A stretch of DNA of 64,000 bases from Luteibacter yeojuensis (GTDB lineage: Bacteria; Pseudomonadota; Gammaproteobacteria; Xanthomonadales; Rhodanobacteraceae), in NCBI RefSeq assembly GCF_011742875.1, contig NZ_JAAQTL010000001.1, positions 1 to 64,000 on the forward strand, written 5' to 3'. The notes under the pieces are model-generated. The model saw only the letters and a program-made list of their open reading frames with translations. It searched no databases and was not told the DNA's origin. The position numbers were made by a program, and so were the translations under genes. Positions 1-8,486 of this stretch are shown one piece after another (position 1 is the stretch's first letter; every line of letters starts with the position of its first letter).

Positions 1-627
1 AAAGTGTATCGCCTGTATCAGGAAGCCAAGCTGTCGGTGCGTCGTCGCCGCAAGGCGAAGCGTCCGGTCGGCGAGCGCCAGAAGCTGCGGGCGTCCTGTC
101 GGCCGAACGACACCTGGAGCATGGACTTCGTCTTCGACGCCCTGGCCAACGGGCGCCGGATCAAATGCTTGACCGTGGTCGATGACTTCACTCGGGAGAG
201 CGTGGACATCGCGGTAGATCACGGCATCAGTGGCGCCTACGTCGTACGGCTTCTCGATCAGGCCGCCTGCTTCCGTGGCTACCCGAGCGCCGTACGCACC
301 GACAATGGGCCGGAGTTCACCAGTCGCGCTTTCATCGCCTGGACGCAGCAGCATGGCGTCGAGCACATCCTCATCGAACCGGGATGCCCAACACAGAACG
401 GCTACATCGAAAGCTTCAACGGTAAGTTCCGAGACGAATGCCTCAACGAGCACTGGTTCACGTCACTGACGCAAGCGCGCGGCGTGATCGGGGATTGGCG
501 TCGAGATTACAACGAGGTGCGCCCCCATAGCAGCTGTGGCCGCATCCCACCGTCGCAATTCGCTGCTCACCACCGCGCACAACAGGACAACAACGCAGTC
601 ATCTTCAACCCCGGACTTTCACAGTGA
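1..627 (+). CDS. IS3-family transposase OrfB (rve/DDE integrase core), 5' partial
   Basis: The frame is open from the first base, so the N-terminus is missing; about 208 residues remain. It has the DDE integrase core of IS3-family OrfB proteins: first Asp in SMDFVFDAL, second Asp in TDNGPEF, and Glu in NGYIESFNGKFRDECL, followed by the usual tail with YNEVRPHSSCG. It would catalyse strand transfer of its own element, normally as an OrfA-OrfB frameshift fusion. OrfA cannot be checked here. The wording of the core is closest in my recollection to the IS407/IS1477 branch, but the subgroup is not certain. Confidence 0.9.
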   Translation, partial: KVYRLYQEAKLSVRRRRKAKRPVGERQKLRASCRPNDTWSMDFVFDALANGRRIKCLTVVDDFTRESVDIAVDHGISGAYVVRLLDQAACFRGYPSAVRTDNGPEFTSRAFIAWTQQHGVEHILIEPGCPTQNGYIESFNGKFRDECLNEHWFTSLTQARGVIGDWRRDYNEVRPHSSCGRIPPSQFAAHHRAQQDNNAVIFNPGLSQ

Positions 628-655
628 TCATTGGTACGGCTGGTGGGGGCAGGTC
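1..655 (+). mobile_element. IS3-family insertion sequence, right end only
   Basis: The window opens inside an insertion sequence. Its transposase ends at 627 and is followed by a short tail ending GGTGGGGGCAGGTCA at about 655, which looks like the terminal inverted repeat of an IS3-group element (other end beginning TGACCTGCCCCC). Directly after it, from about 656, the sequence turns into Rhs-repeat coding DNA, so the boundary is well placed. The left end, the first reading frame and any target duplication lie outside the window. Confidence 0.8.
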
Positions 656-1651
656 AGTGAGAGGACATACGGCTATGACGTTGTCGGGAGGAAGGTGACC
701 CAGGCAGACGATGCCGTAAGCGTGTTTCTCACGCCACCGAGCGATGCACCTTCGATATTCGACGTAGCCAACCAGGTTCAAAGTTTTTCTGGTAAGCCGG
801 TGAAGAATGATCCGAATGGGTCAATGAAGGACGACGGCCAGTCGAAATTCGAGTGGAATGCTAGGCAGCAGCTATCAGCAATGACGCTGTCCAACGGCGA
901 CCGCGTCGAATACAAGTATGATGCGCTGGGTCGGCGCACGGAGCGGAGAGGGGAGTCGACCACGACGTACTTGTACGATGGCGGAAATGCTGTAATGGAG
1001 ACGCGAGATGGGGCTGCGACGTTTTTCTTGAATGGTGAGGGGTTGGACCAACGCTTTTCGGAATTGTCTTCCTCCGGCGAGAAGGACTTTCTGACTGATG
1101 AACTCAATACCGTGCTTGCCATTACTGATGAAAGCCAGTCTTTGGTTGAGCGTTATTCGTACGATGCATTTGGCTTACCTTCTGGGATGGAAAGTCAAAA
1201 TTGGTACCGGTTTACTGGTCGAGAGTGGGAGGGCGACGGCATATATTTTTACCGGGCCCGGTACTACTCCGCAGCCATGGGGCGGTTCATAAGCGAGGAT
1301 CCGATGCGTTTCGAGGGTGATGGACCCAACTTCTATAGCTATGTCGGAAATGTCCCGACAATGCTTTCGGATCCGACAGGACTTTGCCCAGGGGGAGGCG
1401 ATTGGTGGCCTTTCGCAAAGAAACGCGAGCCCACGGGTGAGATCAACCCGCAGCCGCCCAAATGCCCGCTTCCGATGCCGAACGAACCGCTCAAACCCAA
1501 AGGCAAGGGGGCCCCGGGGTGTCATGCCGCCATGCTTGAGAAGATCGTCAAGTGCAGCAAGAAATGTCCTGGCATTGTCGACCGGGCTTCATGCATTGAA
1601 GAATGGCGCTTCAGGGAGCCCGATTGCGCCTTTATGCACGCGGAGGAGTGA
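656..1651 (+). pseudogene. Rhs-repeat protein, C-terminal remnant cut by the IS
   Basis: This is the end of an Rhs polymorphic toxin. YD-type repeats are visible (YEYKYDALGRRTERRGE-like text, then TTYLYDGG), followed by the core closing block with YRFTGREW, GIYFYRARYY, GRFISEDP and DPTGL. After DPTGL there is a variable tail of about 90 residues with seven cysteines and no toxin domain I recognise. The N-terminal and most of the shell-forming repeat region are absent because the IS3 element ends immediately upstream. An ATG at 536 lies in frame inside the IS, so a short fusion could in principle be made, but no sensible start lies within the Rhs part. Base composition is lower in GC than the flanks, typical of Rhs tips. 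Confidence 0.8.
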
Positions 1652-1654
1652 CTG

Positions 1655-2047
1655 ATGTTACGAAGGCAAGTTATGTCCTTGGTCAAGGTTGCTTGCATAC
1701 TGGCGGCATTCTTGCTGGTGGGATGGATGTCGTATTGGGCTGGTTTCACTAAAGCGCTGGAGATCGGGCTGTACAACAATCAGTTGCACGACGAGGCTCA
1801 GGCGAGGGAGTATGAAGTCCTCGCGAGCAAGCTGGCAGCCGGTCGGACCGAGGAGGTGCGTTCTCATTTAAACGTTGTTGGCGATATTCTTAAGCAACAG
1901 GCCCGCATTGCGGGTAGCGAAGACTTTTCAGTCCTCGATCTCCTCGTTCCGTCCAGCGCTCTATCGCTAGTGCGAGATTACGAAGCGCGCCGGAGGCATG
2001 CTTCGGCTCGAGGTTCTGCGCCGGACAGTTCCCGGGAGCACCATTGA
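1655..2047 (+). CDS. Small single-pass membrane protein behind the Rhs tail (possible immunity protein)
   Basis: I do not recognise this 130-aa protein. It starts 3 bases after the Rhs stop codon; a second Met at 1673 is an equally possible start. Residues about 8-30 form one strong hydrophobic helix (ACILAAFLLVGWMSYWAGF), followed by a charged, helical region with no motif I can name, and a low-complexity, Arg/Ser-rich end. Genes directly behind Rhs or CDI toxin tails are usually cognate immunity genes, so that role is inferred from position only. Codon use is less GC-rich than the surrounding core genes, matching the Rhs tail, so the two probably moved together. Confidence 0.55.
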   Translation: MLRRQVMSLVKVACILAAFLLVGWMSYWAGFTKALEIGLYNNQLHDEAQAREYEVLASKLAAGRTEEVRSHLNVVGDILKQQARIAGSEDFSVLDLLVPSSALSLVRDYEARRRHASARGSAPDSSREHH

Positions 2048-2320
2048 TAGCGTTGGTGGGCCGATATCGCTGTCCTGCACCGATATATGTACTTACGAGA
2101 CCTGATGATTTGAGATGAAGAGGCAGCGGAGGTGAATTGCAGAGATATGGCGTTGGCTCTCAGGGCCATCGAGGCGCTGGTGCAGAAGGGGCTTGAGCGG
2201 GCGGCTCGTGCTCATGCCGGGATGGTTTGGGAGGGTGCTCCGGTGACTGCCCAGCGTTTCTGACTTCGGGGCGGAAGGCGCTGGGTTCCTGCCTGCGCAG
2301 GAACGACGTGAGGGTAAGGG
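2048..2320. other. Intergenic stretch between accessory patch and corA
   Basis: About 270 bases without a convincing gene. The first half is AT-richer and continues the composition of the Rhs patch. From about 2240 the sequence returns to core composition and ends with a palindromic repeat just behind the corA stop codon. No tRNA, attachment-site duplication or intrinsic terminator with a T-run was seen. Confidence 0.5.
2281..2310. repeat. Palindromic repeat, family 2 (single unit)
   Basis: Contains the hairpin GTTCCTGCCTGCGCAGGAAC (2285-2304) followed by GACG. The same unit recurs with small changes at 38017, 52492 and 56817. It sits immediately after the corA stop codon and may stabilise the 3' end of that transcript. 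Confidence 0.75.
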
Positions 2321-3346
2321 TTAGAACCAGCGGTTGCGTTTCAAGGCGATGAAGATGCCACCCACGATGCAAGCCACCAGGCAGGTAATCGCCGGATAAG
2401 CCCAAGGTTTATCCAGCTCCGGCATATGCGCAAAGTTCATGCCATACCAACTCGTAATCAGGGTGGGCGCAGCCAGCATAGCCGCCCACCCGGCCAGCTT
2501 CTTCATCACCTCGTTCTGCCCAAAGGTAACGAGCGCAAGGTTCACACTGATCGCCGCCCCCAGCATCTCGCGCATCGCCGAAATCGACTCGTTCACCCGG
2601 AAAACATGGTCGTAAATATCCCGGAAGTACGCGCGAAGTTCGTCATGAATCAGATGCGGATGTAACCGCGTCAACTGCGCAACCACATCCTGCAACGGCA
2701 CGACGGCCAGCCGCAACGTCATCAACTCACGCTGCATGTCATACAACCGCTTGATGGTCTGCCGGTTGTAGGTTTCCGCGAAGATATCGTTCTCCAGCTC
2801 GTGCAACTCTTCCCGGAAGTCGCGAACGATGGGGAGGAAGTTGTCGACGATGAAATCCAGCACGGCATAGAGGGCGTAGCTCGGCCCCATCGCCAGCAGT
2901 TCCGGCGTCTGTTCGCAGGTGCGCCGCGCCGGCGCATAGGAGAGCGACGCGCCATGGCGCACCGTCACGAAGTAGCGCTGCCCAAGGAAGATTTGCGTTT
3001 CGCCGAAAGCGATATTGCCGCCGATCAGCTGCGCCGTCTGCGCCACGATGAACAGCGAATCGCCATAGGCCTCGATCTTCGTACGCTGGTGGGCGTGCTG
3101 GGCATCCTCGATCGCAAGATCGTGCAGGTTGAACTCTTCCTGGAGTTTCAGCAGCAAGGCTTCGTCCGGCTCATGCAGTCCCACCCATACGAAGGTGTCG
3201 GGCTGCTTGAGCACATCGCTGATGGCCTCGATGGTGATGTCGCCGATACGCTGGCCGTTGGTCCGGTAGGCCACGCAATTGATGACCATGCCACCGCTGG
3301 AGGGCGGGTTGGATGCCGGTTCGGAGATGAGGGGGAGCGAGACCAT
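2321..3346 (-). CDS. corA: CorA-family magnesium/divalent cation transporter
   Basis: CorA forms a pentameric inner-membrane channel for Mg2+ (also Co2+ and Ni2+). The protein is 341 aa from the ATG at 3346, which suits the family; a second Met at 3289 would give 322 aa. The N-terminal cytoplasmic funnel is followed by the long helix (residues about 180-270) and two C-terminal membrane helices, with the signature YGMNF (GMN) loop between them. The last residues, LKRNRWF, are basic, as expected for the cytoplasmic C-terminus. It is transcribed alone, opposite to both neighbours, and a family 2 palindromic repeat lies just beyond its stop. Confidence 0.93.
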   Translation of the reverse strand: MVSLPLISEPASNPPSSGGMVINCVAYRTNGQRIGDITIEAISDVLKQPDTFVWVGLHEPDEALLLKLQEEFNLHDLAIEDAQHAHQRTKIEAYGDSLFIVAQTAQLIGGNIAFGETQIFLGQRYFVTVRHGASLSYAPARRTCEQTPELLAMGPSYALYAVLDFIVDNFLPIVRDFREELHELENDIFAETYNRQTIKRLYDMQRELMTLRLAVVPLQDVVAQLTRLHPHLIHDELRAYFRDIYDHVFRVNESISAMREMLGAAISVNLALVTFGQNEVMKKLAGWAAMLAAPTLITSWYGMNFAHMPELDKPWAYPAITCLVACIVGGIFIALKRNRWF

Positions 3347-3528
3347 GGGCCGTTTCTTGATCGGGTAGATGCCTAGAAGTTTAGGTCCAAAGCGGATGCA
3401 ACGCCCCAGCACCGGACCGATACCTTTCGCGGTAGGCCAGTTATACCGTGAAGTTGCCGCGAGCGCGCGTCAGATGGATGAAGCGTGCGCGCGCGTGCTT
3501 CTCGAACGTATCAATCAAGGAGTGAATC

Positions 3529-4647
3529 ATGACAGCAAGTCGCACACCCACGGCTCCGGCCGACACGGACGCTTCGATGGGCATCCCGGATTTCATGTCG
3601 CCCGGCATGGTCAATGCCCGTCTGGGCATTCTCCATCTGTTCTCGACGATGACATGGGACGAGAATTTCTTTTCCTTCGTTACCCGTGGTGTCGTGGACT
3701 TCACGGGACAGGGTAACGGTCAGCGGGCGGTACGCACGACGGACGTGAGCAAGTGGTTGCTTGATCGTGAGCCGGAGTCCAGCGATCCGGTGCGAGCCGA
3801 CGCATCCGAGCGCCTGGCCGTCCACCTGGAAACCCTGGCCCTCAAGCTGGCCGAAACCATCGCGGAGCGGCTGCCGAAGGCCCCGGGCACGCAGTTTACC
3901 GCTGAGGACGTGCTGGCGATGTGGGATTCGGTGCCCGGAGGCTTCAAGTTCATCTGCCGTTACCTGGCCAAGCGGGCGTTGCAGCAATTCCCCGTTCTTT
4001 CCGACGCCGTGGGCCTGATCGGCGGCCTGGTGAAAGCCACTTCGGCGGGGCTCGACCGGTATAGTGCCTATGCAAACGGCAGGGGTGTGGTCATCCTGCC
4101 GGGGGTTCCTACCAGCACGGTCGACGGCATCAAGCGGGCGATGGACCTGAACCTCGCCAGCGGTACTTACGATGTGCTGAAAAGCGCGGGCGGCCTGGCA
4201 TTGACGGGCCTGAGTGCGGGTACCGTCAGTACCGTCGTCAACGTGGCCTTCTCGGTGGTGGAGGCCCTGGTGTTGCTCAGCTGGCGCGCGCACGACTACT
4301 TCTACCTCGCCACCTTCCGCGAGGAAGCGAGGGCGCATTGGGCGGCGCGCAACGGCAACACCCCGTTCCACGCGCGTCCCACGGCCTTCAACGATTGGTA
4401 TCGGCCCATGGCCTTGCGCGTCCCCGTGGTACCGTGCCTGACGCTGCTGAGCGGCGTCTGCGGTGACAAGATGCGCCTGTTGCGCATGTTCGACAAGGAA
4501 GGCGAAGTCATTACGCAGGCACGTTTCGATGCCGGCGTGAAGCATCTGGACCGTCTGAAGGGCTGGGGGACGAAATACCTCTCCGATGTCGGCTATCGGT
4601 TCGGCAGTGAGGATCCGGCGCTGGCGAAGCTCATCGCCGTCAAGTAG
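3529..4647 (+). CDS. Hypothetical protein, 372 aa, with a hydrophobic central segment
   Basis: I do not recognise the family. The start is well supported: AAGGAG lies 7 bases before the ATG. The N-terminal 20 residues are Ala/Thr/Pro-rich and not a signal peptide. The middle (residues about 225-255) is a long Gly/Ala/Val-rich hydrophobic stretch (SAGGLALTGLSAGTVSTVVN, then FSVVEALVLLSW) that could be one or two membrane helices. The C-terminus is soluble and charged. No metal-binding or catalytic motif stands out. Codon use matches core genes, so it is probably not a recent arrival, though it lies next to the Rhs/IS patch. It stands alone between two minus-strand genes. Confidence 0.8.
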   Translation: MTASRTPTAPADTDASMGIPDFMSPGMVNARLGILHLFSTMTWDENFFSFVTRGVVDFTGQGNGQRAVRTTDVSKWLLDREPESSDPVRADASERLAVHLETLALKLAETIAERLPKAPGTQFTAEDVLAMWDSVPGGFKFICRYLAKRALQQFPVLSDAVGLIGGLVKATSAGLDRYSAYANGRGVVILPGVPTSTVDGIKRAMDLNLASGTYDVLKSAGGLALTGLSAGTVSTVVNVAFSVVEALVLLSWRAHDYFYLATFREEARAHWAARNGNTPFHARPTAFNDWYRPMALRVPVVPCLTLLSGVCGDKMRLLRMFDKEGEVITQARFDAGVKHLDRLKGWGTKYLSDVGYRFGSEDPALAKLIAVK

Positions 4648-4668
4648 GCCGTTGAAGCAGGGGCCGCC

Positions 4669-5865
4669 CTAATCGTGCCGGCGGCAGAAGGTCCAGGTCA
4701 GGGCGGCCCAGCAGGGAAGGGCGAGCAGGAGCCAGGGAAGGTTCCGCTGCGGGAAATCCGGCCACAGGTGCAGCAGCAGGGCGATGACGCACGCGGCGAA
4801 AGACAGGGCCGTGACCCGGGAAGCCAGCTTGCTCACCGGCCGCCCCGCGTGGCGCAGGCGCCAGATGCCGGGCACGATCAGCAACGCGAACGGCGAATAC
4901 GCCAGCAGGTTGAAGTTGCCCCAGGCGGACCTGTGCAGGGTCAGCGTCCACAGGCCGAGCATCAAGAGTCCGGCGATTCCTGCGAACACCGTGAAGAGCG
5001 TTCCGGCAGCGACGAAGACACCGCGGGCGAAACCGCGCCGGGAGATAGCTGGCAAGGCCAGCGGCACGGCGAGCACCAGGCCGGCCAGCAGTAAAGGCCA
5101 GCGCAGGTCCGGGGCCGCCTCCGGAGGGGGCGTCAGGCGGGCCGGCACCAGCAGCGTCTCCTTGGCCACCAGCGGCTTCCCGTCCACGGAAACCTGGCGC
5201 AGTTCGGACTCCAGCGTCATCGGCAGGAAGGTCTCTTTCCAGGCGGTCATCGGTTGGTCGGCGTAGGGGCCGAGGCCGAGATCCATGCCGAGCATCAGCC
5301 AGGGTTGATTGCTCATGAGCCGGACAGTCTGCTCGCGGAAGGTCATGCCGCCCGGCTTGGCGACCCAATGCGCGCTGAGGATGCCGCCAAGTGCGTCGTC
5401 CAGCGCGTCGCGGACGCGCGTGGTGCAGTTGTCCACGTAATAGTCGTAACGGTAGCCGGCGTTTTCCGGACGGATGTTCCAGAGCAGGAACCGGCGCAAC
5501 CGTTCCTTCTGTTCGTCGTTCAGTGCCAGATGCTGCCGGCGCACGTAGCGACCTTCGCCGGCGTAGAAATCGATATCCGACTGCGTGGTTTCCGCATCCA
5601 TGCGGTACGCCATGATGCCGCGCGCGAAATTGAGCAGGAAGCCCTTCTGGTCGAAATCGAACACGCCGTAGTTGAAGGCGATGGATTCGCCGCTGACGGT
5701 GTCGCGCACTTCCAGCGCATCGTGGCCGAAGCGCTCCCAGTAGATGTCGCCGGGACCGTAGGTCATCAGCGAGATCTCGAGGTTGGCGGCCGGCGCGTCG
5801 ACGATGCCCGCGCGGGCGGCAGGCAAGAGGCATAGGGCAAGCAGGAAGATCAGGGTGCGACGCAT
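4669..5865 (-). CDS. DUF4105 family membrane protein
   Basis: 398 aa. The ATG at 5865 gives a clean signal peptide (RRTLIFLLALCLLPAARA); an upstream Met at 5904 lies at the edge of a REP repeat and is unlikely. The periplasmic N-terminal domain has the DUF4105 hallmarks: YWERFGHDAL near the start and YDYYVDNCTTRVRDAL later, giving conserved His and Cys residues that recall a cysteine-peptidase-like fold. The C-terminal 150 residues hold about five hydrophobic helices, so it is anchored in the inner membrane. The role is unknown; an envelope function is likely. It follows corC in the position where lnt stands in many gammaproteobacteria, but it is not Lnt. Confidence 0.85.
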   Translation of the reverse strand: MRRTLIFLLALCLLPAARAGIVDAPAANLEISLMTYGPGDIYWERFGHDALEVRDTVSGESIAFNYGVFDFDQKGFLLNFARGIMAYRMDAETTQSDIDFYAGEGRYVRRQHLALNDEQKERLRRFLLWNIRPENAGYRYDYYVDNCTTRVRDALDDALGGILSAHWVAKPGGMTFREQTVRLMSNQPWLMLGMDLGLGPYADQPMTAWKETFLPMTLESELRQVSVDGKPLVAKETLLVPARLTPPPEAAPDLRWPLLLAGLVLAVPLALPAISRRGFARGVFVAAGTLFTVFAGIAGLLMLGLWTLTLHRSAWGNFNLLAYSPFALLIVPGIWRLRHAGRPVSKLASRVTALSFAACVIALLLHLWPDFPQRNLPWLLLALPCWAALTWTFCRRHD

Positions 5866-5905
5866 CGGTTCGATAAGAGTCCGTCTAGGGGCGCGGATAT
5901 GCATC

Positions 5906-5983
5906 TGTAGGAGCCGCTATAGCGGCGAGAGCAATCTTGCGAGGGCATCGCAAGGTCTTCTCGCCGCTATAGCGGCTCCTACA
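5906..5983. repeat. REP pair, inward arrangement (REP-1)
   Basis: Left arm is GTAGGAGCCGCTATAGCGGC and the right arm is its reverse complement, ending CTACA. The spacer holds a further hairpin (CTTGCGA/TCGCAAG). It lies between corC (ending 5992) and the start of the DUF4105 gene. Confidence 0.95.
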
Positions 5984-5991
5984 ATGTCGAG

Positions 5992-6843
5992 TCAGCCTGT
6001 GCTGTTGGCAGGGGCCACGTGGAACTGTTGCACGCGGCGGTCGTCCGCCTCGGTCACCCGGAACACGAAGTTCCCCACGGCGATCTCTTCGCCCGCGGCC
6101 GGCAGGTGGCCGAACTCGGACGTGATCATGCCGCCGACGGTATCGAATTCCTCGTCGGAGAAATGCGCACCCGCCACCTCGTTGAAATCCGCGATGGGCG
6201 TGAGCGCGCTGACCGCGAAGCCGCCGTCGTCCAGCGGCTGCACCAGCACGGGTTCTTCCTCGTCGTCGTGCTCGTCGTCGATCTCGCCGACGATCTGCTC
6301 GAGGACGTCCTCGATGGTGATGAGGCCGGCCACGCCGCCGTATTCGTCGACCACCAGCGCCATGTGGTTGCGCGTGAGGCGGAACTCGGCGAGCAGCACG
6401 TTGAGGCGCATGGACTCGGGGATCAGCACGGCCGGGCGGAGCAGGGCGCGCACGTCGCAGCCTTCGCTCTGGCCGAAGTACTTCAGCAGGTCTTTTGCCA
6501 GCAGGATGCCGAGAACCTCGTCCTTGTCCTCGCCATGCACGGGAAAACGGGAGTGCCCGGATTCGACCACGGCGGCGAGGATGTCGGGCAGGGGGGCATC
6601 GACGGGAAGGCTGACGATCTGGGCACGCGGCACCATGACGTCGTCGACACTGAGCTCGGTGACCTTGATCGCACCCTCGACCATGGTCAGGGTGTCGTTG
6701 GAGAGCAGCCCATTGGTCTGGGCGGTGCGCAACTCCTCGATCAGTTCGTCGCGGTTGCGTGGCTCGCCGGAAAACAGATGGCCCAGTCGGTCCCACCAGG
6801 AGCGGTGGGCGGGGCCGTGGGTACTATCGGGGTCCGCGTTCAT
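5992..6843 (-). CDS. corC: CorC/HlyC family protein with two CBS domains (YbeX)
   Basis: 283 aa, a soluble protein of the CorC/YbeX type. After a short N-terminal region (LGHLFSGEPRNRDELIEEL) come two CBS modules (about residues 65-125 and 130-190), with VDDVMVPRAQI and HMALVVDEYGGVAGLITIED as landmarks, an acidic linker (DDEHDDEEEP), and a CorC_HlyC C-terminal domain of about 85 residues. CorC has been linked to Co2+/Mg2+ efflux with CorA, and YbeX to ribosome and rRNA homeostasis, which suits its place behind ybeY. A REP pair separates it from ybeY, and another follows it. Confidence 0.92.
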   Translation of the reverse strand: MNADPDSTHGPAHRSWWDRLGHLFSGEPRNRDELIEELRTAQTNGLLSNDTLTMVEGAIKVTELSVDDVMVPRAQIVSLPVDAPLPDILAAVVESGHSRFPVHGEDKDEVLGILLAKDLLKYFGQSEGCDVRALLRPAVLIPESMRLNVLLAEFRLTRNHMALVVDEYGGVAGLITIEDVLEQIVGEIDDEHDDEEEPVLVQPLDDGGFAVSALTPIADFNEVAGAHFSDEEFDTVGGMITSEFGHLPAAGEEIAVGNFVFRVTEADDRRVQQFHVAPANSTG

Positions 6844-6938
6844 TACTCTTTGTTGTTCTGCCCGGACGGGGCGGAAGGGTCAGTCTACTGGAATTCGTGT
6901 GACGGTTCAGGGCGGTCGCCGACGCCCGGCGGCCGCCT

Positions 6939-7016
6939 GTAGGAGCCGCTATAGCGGCGAGGGCAATCTTGCGGGGATGTCGCGAGGTTTCCTCGCCGCC
7001 ATAGCGGCTCCTACAG
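6939..7016. repeat. REP pair, inward arrangement (REP-2)
   Basis: Same design as REP-1. The right arm carries CGCCATAGCGGC in place of CGCTATAGCGGC. It lies between the ybeY stop and the corC start, inside an otherwise conserved gene group, so it may affect read-through into corC. Confidence 0.95.
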
Positions 7017-7038
7017 CGGAGCGAATCGGGGCGGTTCG

Positions 7039-7500
7039 TCAGACCCGGTAGGGGTCCGGAATGCCCAGGCCAGCCAGGATACGCGTTTCCAGCCCCTCCA
7101 TCGCCTCGGCCTCGGCCTCTTCGATGTGGTCGTAGCCCAGCAGGTGCAGGGTGCCGTGGATCGTCATGTGGGCCCAGTGATCGGCCGGTTTCTTGCCCTG
7201 TTCGGCGGCCTCGCGCGTCACCACCGGCGCGCAGATCACCAGGTCGCCGATCAGCGGCAGGTCCACCCCGGGCGGCAGCTCGGTCGGGAAGGAAAGCACG
7301 TTGGTGGCATAGTCGCGGCCACGGTATTGCCGGTTCAGCGCCTGGCCCTCGTCGGCGTCCACGATGCGGATGGCCAGTTCGGCGGCCTTGCGCCGGCGGG
7401 CGCCCTTGAGCGCGGCCTCCACCCAGCGGCGGAAGCTGGCCGGGGCGGGCACCCCCTTGCGCGAGGTGGCGTAGCCCACCGCGACCTCCACGTGGCTCAC
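7039..7500 (-). CDS. ybeY: Endoribonuclease YbeY (rRNA maturation)
   Basis: YbeY is a zinc-dependent single-strand endoribonuclease needed for 16S rRNA 3'-end maturation and ribosome quality control. The signature [11 protein letters not shown], which supplies the three metal-binding histidines, is present near residue 115, and NVLSFP is a second family block. The start is GTG at 7500, overlapping the phoH stop by GTGA, which gives 153 aa, the normal family length. Order miaB-phoH-ybeY-corC is the conserved gammaproteobacterial arrangement. Confidence 0.95.
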   Translation of the reverse strand: MSHVEVAVGYATSRKGVPAPASFRRWVEAALKGARRRKAAELAIRIVDADEGQALNRQYRGRDYATNVLSFPTELPPGVDLPLIGDLVICAPVVTREAAEQGKKPADHWAHMTIHGTLHLLGYDHIEEAEAEAMEGLETRILAGLGIPDPYRV

Positions 7501-8486
7501 CGCTCGTCGTCCTGCTTCTGTTCGAACGCCTCGTAGGCACGGACGATCTTCGCCACCAGCGGGTGACGCACCACGTCGCGCGAGGTGAAGAAAGTGAAAC
7601 TGATGCCGTCCACGCCGCGCAGCACCTCGATGGCGTGGCGCAGGCCGGAACGGACATTCCGCGGCAGGTCTACCTGGGACACGTCGCCGGTGATCACCGC
7701 CACCGAGCCGAAGCCGATGCGGGTAAGGAACATCTTCATCTGTTCGACGGTGGTGTTCTGCGCTTCGTCGAGGATCACATAGGCATCGTTGAGGGTACGC
7801 CCGCGCATGTACGCGAGGGGGGCGATCTCGATCACGTTGCGCTCGATCAGCTTCGACACCTTTTCGAAGCCCACCATCTCGTACAGCGCGTCGTAGAGCG
7901 GACGCAGGTACGGGTCGATCTTCTGGCTGAGATCGCCCGGCAGGAAGCCGAGTTTCTCGCCGGCTTCCACGGCGGGGCGCACCAGCAGAACGCGCTGCAC
8001 GCGATTGGCTTCCAGCGCCTCGACGGCGCTGGCCACGGCGAGGTAGGTCTTGCCGGTGCCGGCCGGGCCCACGCCGAAATTGATGTCGTGCGTGGTGATG
8101 GCATGCAGGTAGCGGGCCTGGTTGGGGCCGCGGCCCTTGATCACGCCGCGCTTCACCTTGATGACCACTTCCTGCGCGGACTCGGCGGCTTGCTCGTTCA
8201 ATGCGTCGATGCCGGACTCGGCGAGGCGCACGTTGATCGTCTGGCCGTTGAGCGTCTCGTGCTCGGTGGCGGCGTAAAGCGTGCGGAGCACTTGCTCGCC
8301 GGCCTTGGCCGAGGCTTCCTCGCCGATCACGCGGAACAGGTTGCCGCGATGGTCGATCTCGATGCCCAGGCGCAGCTCGATCTGGCGGATATGCTCGTCG
8401 AGAGGTCCGCAGAGGTTGGCGAGGCGGGTGTTGTCTTCCGGGTCGAGCGCGAAGTCGCGCTGGGATAGCTGGCTCATGGCGTTCAC
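7497..8486 (-). CDS. ybeZ: PhoH-like ATPase (YbeZ)
   Basis: 329 aa. PhoH family P-loop NTPase with the Walker A motif GPAGTGKT at residues 140-147, Walker B around [10 protein letters not shown], and the downstream [11 protein letters not shown] block. YbeZ works with YbeY in ribosome-associated RNA metabolism. The GTG at 8486 overlaps the miaB stop by 4 bases (GTGA), suggesting translational coupling; an ATG three codons later (8477) is the other possible start. The 3' end overlaps ybeY in the same way, so miaB, ybeZ and ybeY form a tightly coupled set. Confidence 0.95.
   Translation of the reverse strand: MNAMSQLSQRDFALDPEDNTRLANLCGPLDEHIRQIELRLGIEIDHRGNLFRVIGEEASAKAGEQVLRTLYAATEHETLNGQTINVRLAESGIDALNEQAAESAQEVVIKVKRGVIKGRGPNQARYLHAITTHDINFGVGPAGTGKTYLAVASAVEALEANRVQRVLLVRPAVEAGEKLGFLPGDLSQKIDPYLRPLYDALYEMVGFEKVSKLIERNVIEIAPLAYMRGRTLNDAYVILDEAQNTTVEQMKMFLTRIGFGSVAVITGDVSQVDLPRNVRSGLRHAIEVLRGVDGISFTFFTSRDVVRHPLVAKIVRAYEAFEQKQDDER

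Noticed and set aside
536..1651. Intact fusion gene starting at ATG 536 inside the IS and running through the Rhs tail
   Set aside because: The first 40 codons overlap the transposase in another frame and have no homology; there is no ribosome site, so the Rhs part is treated as a remnant.
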